64,000 nt of DNA from Bacillota bacterium (GTDB lineage: Bacteria; Bacillota; Clostridia; Lachnospirales; Bianqueaceae), in NCBI GenBank assembly GCA_017442535.1, contig JAFRZL010000010.1, forward strand, positions 83,714-147,713. The letters are read 5' to 3'. A model generated the notes under the pieces. The model saw nothing but the letters and a program-made list of their open reading frames with translations. It did no database searches and was not told where the DNA came from. This document shows positions 23,733 to 33,256 of this stretch, in pieces. How positions within the stretch are numbered: the first letter of the stretch is position 1; the number at the start of each line of letters is the position of its first letter. The position numbers were made by a program, and so were the translations under genes.

Positions 23733-25541
23733 TTACTCCCCCAGCAGTTTCCGCGCGGTTTCCTCCGCGTCGGCCAGGACGCGCTCGAACTTGTCCAGGG
23801 CCGTGTCGATGGGGGCCGGGGTGTCCAGATCGACGCCCGCGTGGCGCAGTTCGTCCAGCGGATCCTGACTTCCGCCCATCGAGAGGAATTCCAGGTAGCG
23901 CTTGACGGCGGGTTCGCCCTCGCGCAGGATCCCTTCGGACAAAGCCACGGCGGTCGAATAGCCGGTCGCGTAGACGTAAACGTAAAACGGACGGTAGAAA
24001 TGCGGGATTCTGGACCATTCATAAGCAACTTCATCGTCCCAGACCATATCGGGTCCGAAATACTCCAGGATCAGGCGCTTGTAGAGCGCGTTCAGGGCGG
24101 AGGGGCTCAGGGCTTCGCCGCGTTCGGCCATGGCGTGCGCCTCGCGCTCGAATTCCGCGAACATGGTCTGGCGGTAGACCGTGCCCTTGAAGTTCTCCAG
24201 ATACTGGTTCAGCAGGACCAGGCGCTCGGCCGGGTCGGATGTTTTGGCCAGCAGCTGCTCGATCAGCAGGTTCTCGTTGACCGTGGAGGCGACTTCCGCG
24301 ACGAAGAGCGTGTAGCCCGCGTAATGATAGGGCTGGTTCTGGTGCGAATGCCAGGAGTGCAGCGAATGCCCCATTTCGTGTGCAATCGTGGAGACGCTGT
24401 CAAGCGTGCCCGTGAAATTGGTCAGGATATAGGGGTTGGAGTCATAGGTGCCGGAAGAGAAGGCGCCGCCGCGCTTGCCCTTGTTCGGGTAGACGTCGAT
24501 CCAGTTGTCGCGGAAAGCGCCGCGGACCACGTTCACGTAGTTTTCACCCAGGGGCGCGACCGCGTTCAGGACCAGCTCCTGCGCGTCCTCATAGGAATAC
24601 TGCTTCTCGCTGCCCTTGACAAGGGGAGCGTAGACATCGTAATAATGCAGCTCGGGCAGCTTCAGGAGCTTCTTGCGGAGCGCGACGTAGCGGTACATCG
24701 CGGGCATGTGTTTGTGCACCGTTTCCACCAGGTTGTCGTAGACCGAGATCGGAATGTGCGCGCCGGCCAGCGACATCGCGCGGGAAGACTCATAATGGCG
24801 GGCGCGGGCCTCGGCCACAGCTCCCTTGACGGCGCCGGAGTAGGCGGCGGCCAGCGTATTGGAATGCTGGCGGTAGCTCTTGTAGAAGCTCCTGAACGCG
24901 TTTTCGCGCAGGGTCCGGTCGTCGGAGGACTGCAGCAGGATATAATTGGATCCCGAGAGCTCATGTGACTGGCCCTCGGCGTCGGTTACCGGGTCAAAGA
25001 CCATGTCGGCGTCCATCAGGCTGCTGGAAATATCGCGGGGTGCGCCGAATACTTCGCCCAGACCGGCGAGGAGCTGTTCTTCCGCGGCGGAGAGGGTGTG
25101 GGGCTGACGGCGCAGCAGCTTGGTCAGGATGAACTTGTAATCGGCGAGCAGCGGATCCTCCACCAGAGCCTGCAGCTGATCCTCGGGCAGGGCCAGGATC
25201 TCGGGTTCGGCCCAGGCCACGCGGGCAAAATACTGCACCAGCTTGGAGTGTGCGCGGGCGATCATGCTCTGGGCTTTCTCGGCGCGGGTGTCCTCGCTGC
25301 GGCGCAGGGACGCGTAGCAGAACAGGTTCTCGATCTCGCGCTCCACGGCATAGCTCACTTCCAGATAGCGGCGGATGTTTTCTGCCGTATTCAGGGTGCC
25401 CTGCATGGCAGGCACGTCGCCAAGCTTACTGTCGATGGCGGCAAAAGCTGCCTCCCAGGCGTCGTCATCCGCGTAAAGCGTGGACAGATCCCACTGGTAG
25501 CGCGGATCCATTTCGGAACGTTCTTTTAATACATCGGGCAT
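23733..25541 (-). CDS. pepF: Oligoendopeptidase F
   Basis: 602 residues, normal for the M3B family. A cytoplasmic zinc peptidase that cleaves oligopeptides. HEMGHSLHSWHS (HExxH at 388-392) and the downstream AEVASTVNE supply the zinc ligands; GGAFSSGTYDSNPYILTNFTG and YARPFY-type YVYATGYSTA blocks are also typical. Shine-Dalgarno gaggagg supports the ATG. It is the last gene of a four-gene minus-strand cluster. Confidence 0.95.
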   Translation of the reverse strand: MPDVLKERSEMDPRYQWDLSTLYADDDAWEAAFAAIDSKLGDVPAMQGTLNTAENIRRYLEVSYAVEREIENLFCYASLRRSEDTRAEKAQSMIARAHSKLVQYFARVAWAEPEILALPEDQLQALVEDPLLADYKFILTKLLRRQPHTLSAAEEQLLAGLGEVFGAPRDISSSLMDADMVFDPVTDAEGQSHELSGSNYILLQSSDDRTLRENAFRSFYKSYRQHSNTLAAAYSGAVKGAVAEARARHYESSRAMSLAGAHIPISVYDNLVETVHKHMPAMYRYVALRKKLLKLPELHYYDVYAPLVKGSEKQYSYEDAQELVLNAVAPLGENYVNVVRGAFRDNWIDVYPNKGKRGGAFSSGTYDSNPYILTNFTGTLDSVSTIAHEMGHSLHSWHSHQNQPYHYAGYTLFVAEVASTVNENLLIEQLLAKTSDPAERLVLLNQYLENFKGTVYRQTMFAEFEREAHAMAERGEALSPSALNALYKRLILEYFGPDMVWDDEVAYEWSRIPHFYRPFYVYVYATGYSTAVALSEGILREGEPAVKRYLEFLSMGGSQDPLDELRHAGVDLDTPAPIDTALDKFERVLADAEETARKLLGE

Positions 25542-25555
25542 GGTAGTACCTCCTC

Positions 25556-26500
25556 TTATATTTGAATTTCAGAATAATCATTTGATTGCGGCCCATCGCC
25601 GAGGGAAAAAAGCACGTGAACCATGTCCGGCGGCATGGGCGCCTCAAAGTGCATGGGCTCCCCGGTCATCGGGTGGCGGAAATCCAGGCTGCAGGAGTGC
25701 AGGGCCTGGCGGCCGATCCACTCGTAGTCGGGATTATACAGATAGTCGCCGATCAGCGGATAGCCCAGATACTGCAGGTGAATCCGGATCTGATGGGTGC
25801 GGCCGGTCTCCAGCCGAAGCTCCACGAGGGTATGTCCGTTGGATGAATACAGGCAGCGGTAATGGGTGACGGCCTGTTCGCCGTGCTCCGGGTCGATCAT
25901 GCGCTCGATAATGGAGCCGGGTTTGCGGCCGAGCGGGACGTCGATCACGCCCTCCGGAGGATCGGGGCGCCCCCGTACGATGGCCAGATACCGCCGCATG
26001 ATCTCTTTGCGGGCAGCCATTTCGGAGAGGATCCCCGAGGCCGCGTAATGCTTGGCGATCAGTGTAAGCCCCGAGGTATCGCGGTCCAGACGGTTGCAGC
26101 AGCGAAAGACGAATGGTTCTTCCCGCGCCGCAAAATAAGCCGTGAGGCCGTTTGCAAGGGTGTTCTCGTAATGATTCATGGAAGGATGCGTGGGGACGCC
26201 GGCCGGCTTGTGGATCACCATGATGTCATCGTCCTCGTAGCGGATATCCAGGGGCATATCGGAGGGCACGATGTGGGGCGAAGAAAGGGCTTCGATGATC
26301 TGCAGCTGCAGATGATCCCCGGGCTGCAGGCGTTCCACCATGTATACCGGACTTCCGTTCAGCAGCACGCCCTCGGGCCATTTTTTGAGTTCGACCAAGG
26401 TGTGGCCGGTGAGACCCTGCCTCCGCAGGAAATGATCGATCCTGCGCCCTGCGTCCTCTTCCGGCACCACATAATCCAGGACGCGGATACGCGGCTTCAT
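25556..26500 (-). CDS. RluA-family pseudouridine synthase
   Basis: 314 residues. An N-terminal S4-like segment (RRIDHFLRRQGL) precedes the catalytic domain with Asp139 in CNRLDRDTSGL. HKPAGVPTHPS and ETGRTHQIRIHLQYLGYPLIGD are further family blocks. It isomerises uridine in rRNA or tRNA; which position cannot be told. The active-site motif begins CNRLD in place of the usual HRLD, a tolerated variation. It overlaps the upstream gene by 4 bp and pepF follows after 14 bp. Confidence 0.92.
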   Translation of the reverse strand: MKPRIRVLDYVVPEEDAGRRIDHFLRRQGLTGHTLVELKKWPEGVLLNGSPVYMVERLQPGDHLQLQIIEALSSPHIVPSDMPLDIRYEDDDIMVIHKPAGVPTHPSMNHYENTLANGLTAYFAAREEPFVFRCCNRLDRDTSGLTLIAKHYAASGILSEMAARKEIMRRYLAIVRGRPDPPEGVIDVPLGRKPGSIIERMIDPEHGEQAVTHYRCLYSSNGHTLVELRLETGRTHQIRIHLQYLGYPLIGDYLYNPDYEWIGRQALHSCSLDFRHPMTGEPMHFEAPMPPDMVHVLFSLGDGPQSNDYSEIQI

Positions 26501-26895
26501 TGGCGTGAGCGGAGCGACCGTGTGATCGCAGCGCGCTCCTGATCCAGTTCCCGCACCAGCATCGCGGCGCTCCAGTTCGCGTTGGTCGGTGTCAGGATGG
26601 CTTTGTTCATGGTGACGGGGATGCCCGCCTGCTTATAGGCAGCGAGGAAGCGGTCCAGCCCCTCATCTCCCAGCCGGCAGAAAACGATCAGGTCGGGGAG
26701 ATTTGCCCCCGCGGAGGGCATGCCGAAAGGCAGTCCCGGAGGGATCGTCTGCGTCCCCGCGAGAACTCCGAGCGGTACAAACCATTCCGAAGCCGCAAGT
26801 TCCCGCGAATCCAGCCCCAGCTCGCGGCAGAGAGCCATGACACGGGATTTCTTGACCGGATCCCCGAAATGGTACAATATCAGCGCATTATTCAT
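26497..26895 (-). CDS. DUF3783 family protein
   Basis: 132 residues, soluble. The C-terminal part (PVTMNKAILTPTNANWSAAML) resembles the DUF3783 signature, a small Clostridia-restricted family of unknown function. It overlaps both neighbours (8 bp upstream, 4 bp downstream), which argues for strict co-translation with the YczE-like protein and the pseudouridine synthase. Confidence 0.7.
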   Translation of the reverse strand: MNNALILYHFGDPVKKSRVMALCRELGLDSRELAASEWFVPLGVLAGTQTIPPGLPFGMPSAGANLPDLIVFCRLGDEGLDRFLAAYKQAGIPVTMNKAILTPTNANWSAAMLVRELDQERAAITRSLRSRQ

Positions 26896-27547
26896 CGGCA
26901 GAAGCCGCTCCTTTCTTTTTCAGCAAATGGCAGGTGACATAGGTATTAAAGAACTGGATGAACGGCCCGAGGCCAAAGGCGCAGACCAGTGTCCCGACAC
27001 CGACGATCCCGCCTGCCAGGTAGCAGGCGAGTGCCGCCATCCCGTCCACAAAAATGCGGCACCAGAAATAGGGAATCCTGGGAAGCTTCTGGTCCAGGAT
27101 CAGCGCCAGGCTGTCATATGGTGCGACGCCCACATCAGGCAGCTGGTACATGGAGAGGCCAAGGCTGCATACGATCACGCCCACCGCGACCAGGATAAGC
27201 CGTGCCGCGAGCCCCGCCGGAGGCGTCATAAAAAGCCCCATTACGCTGTACCAGAACGACGCCAGATACCCCAGAAAGAGCATGTTCAGGATCGTTCCGA
27301 TCCCGATCAGCCGCCTCGCCCAGGCCAGCTGGACGGCGAAAAACACCAGATTCAGGCAGATCTGAAACAGCGGATAGGACATGCCGATCTTCGCTGAAAC
27401 AGCCATCATCATGCCGCTGAACGGGTCATTCCCCATCGTGGACATTTTAAATATCGCGACGCCAAGACCTGTCAGGATATTGCCGATCACCATGACCAGG
27501 ATCCTGCGCGGCCCGATCTGCGTGAAATACTGTTTAATCCAGTTCAA
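26888..27547 (-). CDS. YczE/YitT-like integral membrane protein
   Basis: 219 residues with five or six TM helices. The N-terminal GNILTGLGVAIFKMSTMGNDPFSGM and the later LPDVGVAPYDSLALIL are the repeated half-motifs of the YczE family. Function is unknown; transport or peptide-related roles have been proposed for relatives. First gene of the minus-strand cluster driven by the promoter at 27599-27627. Confidence 0.8.
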   Translation of the reverse strand: MNWIKQYFTQIGPRRILVMVIGNILTGLGVAIFKMSTMGNDPFSGMMMAVSAKIGMSYPLFQICLNLVFFAVQLAWARRLIGIGTILNMLFLGYLASFWYSVMGLFMTPPAGLAARLILVAVGVIVCSLGLSMYQLPDVGVAPYDSLALILDQKLPRIPYFWCRIFVDGMAALACYLAGGIVGVGTLVCAFGLGPFIQFFNTYVTCHLLKKKGAASADE

Positions 27548-27598
27548 AGTATTGTCCCCCTTGACCGGGACCTCTATATGTTCTGGTCCCGTGCGATT

Positions 27599-27627
27599 AT
27601 TGTATCATTCCGGAGCCCTTTTGTCGA
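27599..27627 (-). promoter_or_regulatory. Promoter of the yczE-like/DUF3783/rluA/pepF cluster
   Basis: On the minus strand TCGACA (27627-27622), 17-nt spacer, TACAAT (27604-27599). A GGGACC...GGTCCC hairpin lies in the leader (about 27572-27590). Confidence 0.6.
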
Positions 27628-27668
27628 GAGTCGGGAGAGGTTTTTTTGCATCGCACGGTACCAGCCAT

Positions 27669-27711
27669 TAAAAAGGCCCCGCCCCCCGCCGTGACGGCAA
27701 GGACGGAGCCT
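27669..27711 (-). terminator. Rho-independent terminator of hppA
   Basis: On the minus strand aggctccgtcc pairs (with G-U pairs) to gggcggggcct and is followed by TTTTTA. Confidence 0.75.
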
Positions 27712-27736
27712 GAAGAACCTGTACGGTCCGCAGCTT

Positions 27737-29854
27737 TTACTTGATCAGTGTAATATTGCGGAATACGGAAGCCAGAACGTTGGAAACGGTGGACATCGTC
27801 TTGATGAAGATATCCAGCGCGACGCCGACAACGTCCTTACGGGTGTCACCGACGGTATCGCCGGTAACCGCGGCCTTATGCGCCGCCGTACCCTTGCCAT
27901 GGCCCTCGAGAGAACCGCTCTCGATGTACTTCTTGGCGTTATCGAACGCACCACCGGAGTTGCCCATGAAGATCGCACGGGGGATAGCCACGATGGTTGC
28001 ACCGACCAGAAGACCGCCGACGAACTCTACGCCGAACAGGAAGCCGCCCACGATCGGGATAACCAGAGCCAGAACGGAGGGAAGAAGCATCTTCTTGAGA
28101 GCGTTCTTCGCGGCCAGGCTGATCATGGAGTTGTAGTCGGGCTTTACAGTGCCTTCCAGCACGCCGGGGATGGACAGAAGCTTGTCGCCTTCATCGGCCA
28201 TATCGCGGGCCGCGTCGATGGTATTGTCGGTCAGCAGAGCGGAGAAGTACTCAACCAGAGCACCGCCGATGATACCGCCGGCTACGACGACGAAGGAAGC
28301 GAAGTTCAGAACAGGCTCAGCGCCGGCAGCGGTGTAGTTGCCAACGTAAGCAATGATCAGGGAAACCGTAGCGAAAGCGGCGGAACCGATAGCGAAGCCC
28401 TTGCCGATAGCGGCAGTGGTATTACCGACGGCATCCAGCTTATCGGTGATCTCACGTACATTGTGAGGCAGATGGCAGCTCTCGGCCAGACCGCCGGCAT
28501 TGTCGGCGATGGGTCCGAACGCGTCGATGGAAACGGTGGTTCCAACGAAGGAAAGCATACCCAGAGCGGCAATAGCGATACCGTAGGTGCCGCAAACCTT
28601 ACCGGAAACAAACAGGGAGATACCAATCAGAAGGACAGGTCCGATAACGGAACGGGAACCGATGGCGTCGCCCTTGGTGATGACGAACGCTTCACCCTCG
28701 GTAGCCATTTCGGCCAGCGTACGGGTGGGCTTGTACTCGGTAGCGGTGTAGTACTCGGTGATGGTACCGATGGCAACGCCGCTGACGATACCCAGTACGG
28801 AGCAGATCCACGGAGAAACCCAGCCGGCCTTGAAGTCGGGAAGGAGCTCGATGCCCTTGAATACGAACATGCTGGCGAAGAAGCCCAGAACAACGGTGAT
28901 GCCGGCGGAAATATAGGTGGCAAGATCCAGCTCTTTGGAAGGATTGTTGCCCATCTTCTTGATGGAGGCAAAGCCGAGGCCGATCAGGCAGCCGAACAGG
29001 CCGACGCCCGCCAGAACGATCGGGAAAATGATGTAGCGGTTGAAATTCGCTTCCATAATGGCGGTATTGTTGTGATACAGGGTAACCGCGATCATCAGAG
29101 CGGAAGCCATGGTAGCAACGAAGCTTTCCAGAAGGTCGGAGCAGTTGCCGGCGATGTCGTTGACATTGTCGCCGATGAAGTCAGCGATGACGTTGGGAAC
29201 GCGGCTGTCATCCTCGGGCAGGTCGTGACGCAGCTTAGCCAGAATATCGGAGGAGATATCGGCAGCCTTGGTGTAGTTGCCGCCGGCCACGCGGTTGAAC
29301 ATGGCAACAACGGAGCAGCCCAGAGAATAAGTGGAGATGCGCATGATGGACGGATTGCAGGTCATGTTGACGAGCAGGCCATGTCCCTCAGCGTGCTGAT
29401 CAATACCACAGATGATGAGGATGAGCAGCAGACCGATCATACCGAAGCTCTGAACCGCCAGACCGCTGATGGAGCCGCCGCACAGCGCCACCTTAACGGT
29501 TTCGCCGATGCTTAAGGTCTCGCGGGCCTTGTTGGAAGTACGAACGTTGGCATAGGTAGCGGAACGCATGCCCAGAATACATACAACGCTGCTCATCAGA
29601 GCGCCCAGAAGGAACGTAAGTCCGCTGGTGGCTTCAATAAACAGGCTGAAGATAAGTGCAACGGCGATCACAACGATACCGATGGCTTTGAACTCCGTTT
29701 TAAGGAATGCAGAAGCACCGCTGCGGATGATGCCGGCCATTTCTACCATTTCGTCGGTACCTTCATCCATCTTCTTGATTTTGAAGAAGTTGAAGATGAC
29801 GTAGCAGATGGCCAGCACTGCAACACATAAAATGACGTACCAGACCAAATCCAT
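27737..29854 (-). CDS. hppA: Membrane-bound ion-pumping pyrophosphatase, K+-dependent type
   Basis: 705 residues with about 16 TM helices. It couples pyrophosphate hydrolysis to H+ or Na+ export. Substrate-site motifs are visible: DFIGDNVNDIAGNCSDLLES, DAFGPIADNAGGLAE and DNTIDAARDMADEGDK. The GNTTAAIGKGFAIGSA segment has Ala where K+-independent enzymes carry Lys (GNTTKA), so this should be a K+-dependent enzyme, the class that includes the Na+ pumps. Single gene with its own promoter and terminator. The usual GGGIFTKAADV motif reads GGNYTKAADIS here. Confidence 0.95.
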   Translation of the reverse strand: MDLVWYVILCVAVLAICYVIFNFFKIKKMDEGTDEMVEMAGIIRSGASAFLKTEFKAIGIVVIAVALIFSLFIEATSGLTFLLGALMSSVVCILGMRSATYANVRTSNKARETLSIGETVKVALCGGSISGLAVQSFGMIGLLLILIICGIDQHAEGHGLLVNMTCNPSIMRISTYSLGCSVVAMFNRVAGGNYTKAADISSDILAKLRHDLPEDDSRVPNVIADFIGDNVNDIAGNCSDLLESFVATMASALMIAVTLYHNNTAIMEANFNRYIIFPIVLAGVGLFGCLIGLGFASIKKMGNNPSKELDLATYISAGITVVLGFFASMFVFKGIELLPDFKAGWVSPWICSVLGIVSGVAIGTITEYYTATEYKPTRTLAEMATEGEAFVITKGDAIGSRSVIGPVLLIGISLFVSGKVCGTYGIAIAALGMLSFVGTTVSIDAFGPIADNAGGLAESCHLPHNVREITDKLDAVGNTTAAIGKGFAIGSAAFATVSLIIAYVGNYTAAGAEPVLNFASFVVVAGGIIGGALVEYFSALLTDNTIDAARDMADEGDKLLSIPGVLEGTVKPDYNSMISLAAKNALKKMLLPSVLALVIPIVGGFLFGVEFVGGLLVGATIVAIPRAIFMGNSGGAFDNAKKYIESGSLEGHGKGTAAHKAAVTGDTVGDTRKDVVGVALDIFIKTMSTVSNVLASVFRNITLIK

Positions 29855-29957
29855 GATTTTACCCCCTGTTGAGAGATTGATTTATGACTAAGGCCCTGGA
29901 AAGAGCCCTTAGGCATTCAGCATAACGGGAATTCACAGGAAGAATTTCCATATTAGT

Positions 29958-29986
29958 AGTATACTCCCCCAAAAGGATTTCGTCAA
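29958..29986 (-). promoter_or_regulatory. Promoter of hppA
   Basis: On the minus strand TTGACG (29986-29981), 17-nt spacer, TATACT (29963-29958), about 100 bp before the start codon. Confidence 0.75.
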
Positions 29987-30178
29987 GGGGAAAAGCAGGA
30001 TTTAATAATATCTTGTGTGTGCGTGCGTGCGGTGAGGGTGGAGGAAGGGGAGCGAGATACCGGGCGGGAAGACCTTTTCCTAAAAAACCGTCCGTTTCCG
30101 CCGGCGCGGCAAGTTTTTATATCCAAACGGCGGGAAATGTGGTATACTGTCAGAAGAAAGCGAGGTGAGAGGGACACG

Positions 30179-30547
30179 ATGGTGAAGACGAGGACGTGGA
30201 TCATTATTTTCGGCGTGCTGTTAGCGGTATGCGTCGGCGTAAGTGTGCTGGTCTTTTGCAGGCCGGCCGGGCGGGTGGCGAATATCTACCGCGACGGGCA
30301 GTGTATTTATTCCGTGGACCTTTCACGGGTCGCGGAAGCCTATGAGATGACGTTTGAAGATGAGCGGGGCAGTAATGTCGTGCGTGTGGAGCCGGGGCGG
30401 ATCGCGGTGATCCGTGCGGATTGCCCCGACCAGGTCTGCGTGCATGACGGGTGGCTTGCGGACAGCGGGGCGCCCATCGTCTGCCTGCCTCACAGGCTGG
30501 TTATCCGGCTGGAGAAGGAGGCGATGGCCGATGGCGTGGCCCGGTAA
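30179..30547 (+). CDS. NusG domain II-containing protein
   Basis: 122 residues from ATG 30179, chosen because gcgaggtgagag lies just upstream and it gives a clean N-terminal TM anchor (TWIIIFGVLLAVCVGVSVLVF). The rest matches the NusG_II domain (DUF1312): NIYRDGQCIYSVDL, ADCPDQVCVHDGWL, IVCLPHRLVI. The Cys pair CPDQVC is typical. In Clostridia this gene is regularly paired with a HepI-type transporter gene, as here, and is thought to belong to membrane redox or quinone-related functions; the mechanism is not established. Confidence 0.85.
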   Translation: MVKTRTWIIIFGVLLAVCVGVSVLVFCRPAGRVANIYRDGQCIYSVDLSRVAEAYEMTFEDERGSNVVRVEPGRIAVIRADCPDQVCVHDGWLADSGAPIVCLPHRLVIRLEKEAMADGVAR

Positions 30548-31055
30548 TGAAGGCCGGTCCCCGGTCCGGCGTATCGTCATGGACGCGCTTCTTGCGGCCG
30601 TGGCACTGACGATTTTTGTCGTGGAGCTACAGATCCCGATGCCCGTTCCCGTCCCGGGCATGAAGCTTGGGCTTGCCAATATCGTGACGGTGGCGGCGCT
30701 TTTCTGGCTGACGCCCTGGGATGCCGGACTGATTCTGCTGGTCAGGATTCTGCTGGGATGTTTCCTGACGGGGCGTGTGATGGCGCTGATTTACAGTCTC
30801 GCGGGCGGGCTGCTTTGTTATCTGGCGATGCTTGTGATGAGGAGGATCGTGACGCCCCGGCAGATCTGGGTCTGCAGCGTGATCGGGGCGCTGATGCACA
30901 ATGTGGGTCAGATGGCCGCAGCACTGCTGGTCACGGGGACCTGGGCACTCCTCGCTTACCTTCCGGTACTGCTTGCGATCGGCATTTTTACGGGGCTTTT
31001 TACCGGGCTCGCGGCGCAGTTCCTGGTCGCCCGCCTGAAAAACCTCAAATTATAG
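30531..31055 (+). CDS. Gx transporter / heptaprenyl diphosphate synthase component I-like membrane protein
   Basis: 174 residues from ATG 30531 (Shine-Dalgarno aaggagg), overlapping the NusG_II gene by 17 bp. Five or so TM helices. The opening MDALLAAVALTIFVVELQIP and PGMKLGLANIVTV are family hallmarks. Despite the HepI name, this family is an ECF-type S-component-like membrane protein; the substrate is not known here. Confidence 0.85.
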   Translation: MAWPGNEGRSPVRRIVMDALLAAVALTIFVVELQIPMPVPVPGMKLGLANIVTVAALFWLTPWDAGLILLVRILLGCFLTGRVMALIYSLAGGLLCYLAMLVMRRIVTPRQIWVCSVIGALMHNVGQMAAALLVTGTWALLAYLPVLLAIGIFTGLFTGLAAQFLVARLKNLKL

Positions 31056-31086
31056 CCCGAAAAACCTGTTGAAGAATTTGTTCACA

Positions 31087-31111
31087 AAAGAGCCGTAAAA
31101 TCGGCTCTTTT
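31087..31111 (+). terminator. Rho-independent terminator after the NusG_II/HepI pair
   Basis: aaagagccg and cggctcttt form a 9-bp stem around taaaat, followed by T and a further T-rich stretch. Confidence 0.8.
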
Positions 31112-31276
31112 CACGTTTTATTCATAAATAGATCGAAATTTGTTCGAAAGATCGTTATGCATTGTTCATCATTGGAGAGGGATTTCTTCATAACCCATAT
31201 CGTATAATAAGGGCGTAATCCGAAAGGATACAGATCATATATCAGCACCCTGTTACGGAGGGGAAAGGAGATTACC

Positions 31277-32587
31277 ATGGAGACCAATCAGATGAACGAA
31301 TTTGAGCTGCAGACTGAGCAGCCGGTAATGATAGAGCCTGCGGACAGCCGCAAGCAGAAAAAAACAGGAAAAGGAGCGGCCAGGCTCGTTGCACTTGCCC
31401 TTTGCTTCTCGTTGTTGGGAGGAGCGCTCGGAGCGGGCGGCGCAATCGTTTGGGCTAACAGCCGCACGGCAAATCAGCCCGCGGCAGTGCAGACGGCGGA
31501 GACCGAGAGGGTGACGCCTTCGGTGAATCTGGCTTACACCGGCAACGGCGAGGCCATGTCACTCGAGGACGTCTATGCGATGAATGTGAATTCGACGGTC
31601 GGCATCCGGACTTCCATCACAACCAATTATTTCGGTTATACCACTACCGCGGCAGCGGCCGGATCCGGATTTATCCTGACGGCTGACGGCTATATCGTGA
31701 CGAATTATCATGTGGTGGAGAATTCCCGCTCGATCTCGGTCACGACTTATGACGGCACTTCCTACGATGCCACACTGGTCGGCTATGACGAGGACAATGA
31801 TGTGGCGGTCCTTAAGATCGACGCCTCCGGCCTGCAGGCCGTGACGCTTGGCGATTCGGACAAGCTGGCGGTTGGCCAGGCGGTTGCCGCGATCGGCAAT
31901 CCCCTGGGTGAGCTGACTTTCTCGCTCACTTCCGGCGTGGTCAGCGCCCTGGACCGTGAGATCACGATGTCCAACGGTTCCACGATGAATCTGATTCAGA
32001 CGGATGCCGCGATCAATTCCGGCAATTCGGGCGGTGCACTGTTCAACCTCTACGGAGAGGTCGTCGGCATCACCAACGCCAAATATTCTTCGAATTCTTC
32101 CAGTGATGCGTCGATCGATAATATCGGCTTTGCCATTCCGATCAATACGGTCAAGAGCATCGTGGAGAGCATCATGGAGAAAGGGTATGTTTCCAAGCCC
32201 TTTATCGGTGTGACGGTTACCGAAATCAGTTCGGACAATCAGAAGCTCGGCCTGCCGCAGGGCCTGGCCGTGAACGCAGTAACGGAGGACGGTCCCGCAG
32301 CTAAAGCCGGTGTACAGGCGAATGATATTATTACCGGCGCAAACGGCAATGCGATCAGCAGAATGAGCGACCTGGAAGCGGTGCTTAGAAAAGCTTCGGT
32401 CGGCGATACCATTACGCTGTCGCTGTACCGTCAGGGCAAGACGCTGGAGGTCGAGGTCATCCTTGGCGAAAAGGCAACCTCGTCACAGCAGCAGGAGGCC
32501 GAGTCCCAGCAGACGGAGTCTGAAAACGGCCGGAACGGGATGAATATTTTCCCCGGATTCCCTTGGTTCGGAGGCTTCGGCGGCTGA
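31277..32587 (+). CDS. HtrA/DegP-like serine protease
   Basis: 436 residues: cytoplasmic N-terminus, one TM helix (~38-60), S1C protease domain and one PDZ domain (~305-395), ending in a Gln/Ser-rich tail and a Gly/Phe-rich tip (FPGFPWFGGFGG). The catalytic triad is His145 (VTNYHVVENS), Asp175 (DNDVAVLK) and Ser251 (NSGNSGGAL). It degrades misfolded or secreted proteins at the outer face of the membrane. It is monocistronic. Confidence 0.95.
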   Translation: METNQMNEFELQTEQPVMIEPADSRKQKKTGKGAARLVALALCFSLLGGALGAGGAIVWANSRTANQPAAVQTAETERVTPSVNLAYTGNGEAMSLEDVYAMNVNSTVGIRTSITTNYFGYTTTAAAAGSGFILTADGYIVTNYHVVENSRSISVTTYDGTSYDATLVGYDEDNDVAVLKIDASGLQAVTLGDSDKLAVGQAVAAIGNPLGELTFSLTSGVVSALDREITMSNGSTMNLIQTDAAINSGNSGGALFNLYGEVVGITNAKYSSNSSSDASIDNIGFAIPINTVKSIVESIMEKGYVSKPFIGVTVTEISSDNQKLGLPQGLAVNAVTEDGPAAKAGVQANDIITGANGNAISRMSDLEAVLRKASVGDTITLSLYRQGKTLEVEVILGEKATSSQQQEAESQQTESENGRNGMNIFPGFPWFGGFGG

Positions 32588-32632
32588 GATCTCTCCCGAC
32601 TGAAACAGTATAAAATAGACTTTCAAACCAAA

Positions 32633-32668
32633 ACACAGGAGAATTTTTGGATTCTCCCGTGTTTTTTG
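32633..32668 (+). terminator. Rho-independent terminator of the htrA-like gene
   Basis: acacaggagaat and attctcccgtgt pair around ttttgg and are followed by TTTTTT. Confidence 0.85.
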
Positions 32669-32688
32669 ATTATTATTTGCGGAATAAC

Positions 32689-32717
32689 TTGACAAACCCC
32701 AAAGATAGTACTACAAT
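32689..32717 (+). promoter_or_regulatory. Promoter of the lone BlaI-type repressor gene
   Basis: TTGACA, 17-nt spacer, TACAAT (32712-32717). The -10 region contains a short dyad (tagtacta) that could be an autoregulatory site. Confidence 0.75.
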
Positions 32718-32764
32718 ATACGGCGTAGGCTTTCAAACAGGATAGAGATACAGGAGGGATTTAA

Positions 32765-33118
32765 ATGGCAGTGCCTAAGATTAACGAAAGTGAATACCGT
32801 CTTTGTCTGATTCTGTGGGAGAACGAACCGGTTTCCAGCCGGAGGCTTTCCGAGATTTGCCAGGAGCGACTGAATTGGTCCAAGACAACCACTTATACCG
32901 TTATACGCAGATTGGCTGACCGCGGGGTCTGCCAGAATGTGCACTCCATCGTGACCTCCCTGGTTTCTAAGCAGGAAGCCCAGGCCGGAGCGCTCACCCA
33001 GCTTTTTGAGAAGCGCTTTGAATCCTCGCTTCCGAGCTTCCTTGATGCCTTCGCGGCCATGCAGGGCCTGACGGACGATCAGAAAGCCCGCATCCGTGCG
33101 ATTGTGGAAGAAGGCTAA
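32765..33118 (+). CDS. BlaI/MecI-family transcriptional repressor without adjacent sensor
   Basis: 117 residues. A winged-helix N-terminus (SEYRLCLILWENEPVSSRRLSEIC, then WSKTTTYTVIRRLADRGV) and a dimerising C-terminal helix region are typical of the Penicillinase_R family. No BlaR1 gene follows; a second BlaI-type protein with such a partner is at 55044. It may respond to that sensor or to another signal. Good Shine-Dalgarno (aggaggga). Confidence 0.85.
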   Translation: MAVPKINESEYRLCLILWENEPVSSRRLSEICQERLNWSKTTTYTVIRRLADRGVCQNVHSIVTSLVSKQEAQAGALTQLFEKRFESSLPSFLDAFAAMQGLTDDQKARIRAIVEEG

Positions 33119-33136
33119 TTAAACGGAATACAAAAG

Positions 33137-33160
33137 CTGCCTCGGAGGAGGCAGTTTTTT
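33137..33160 (+). terminator. Rho-independent terminator of the blaI-like gene
   Basis: ctgcctc and gaggcag with a GGAG loop, followed by six T. Confidence 0.85.
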
Positions 33161-33256
33161 AAGTAATCCCGGCAGCGGCGCCGTCAGCATGACTTTACCG
33201 CGGCCGGTTTTTATTATACAGAGAAAGGGACGGATGACATCCTCAACTGCAACGTA

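Noticed and set aside
27878..29515. 545-codon plus-strand ORF opposite hppA
   Set aside because: A shadow of a long GC-rich gene; Gly/Asp/Gln-biased composition, no ribosome site, and hppA is unmistakable.
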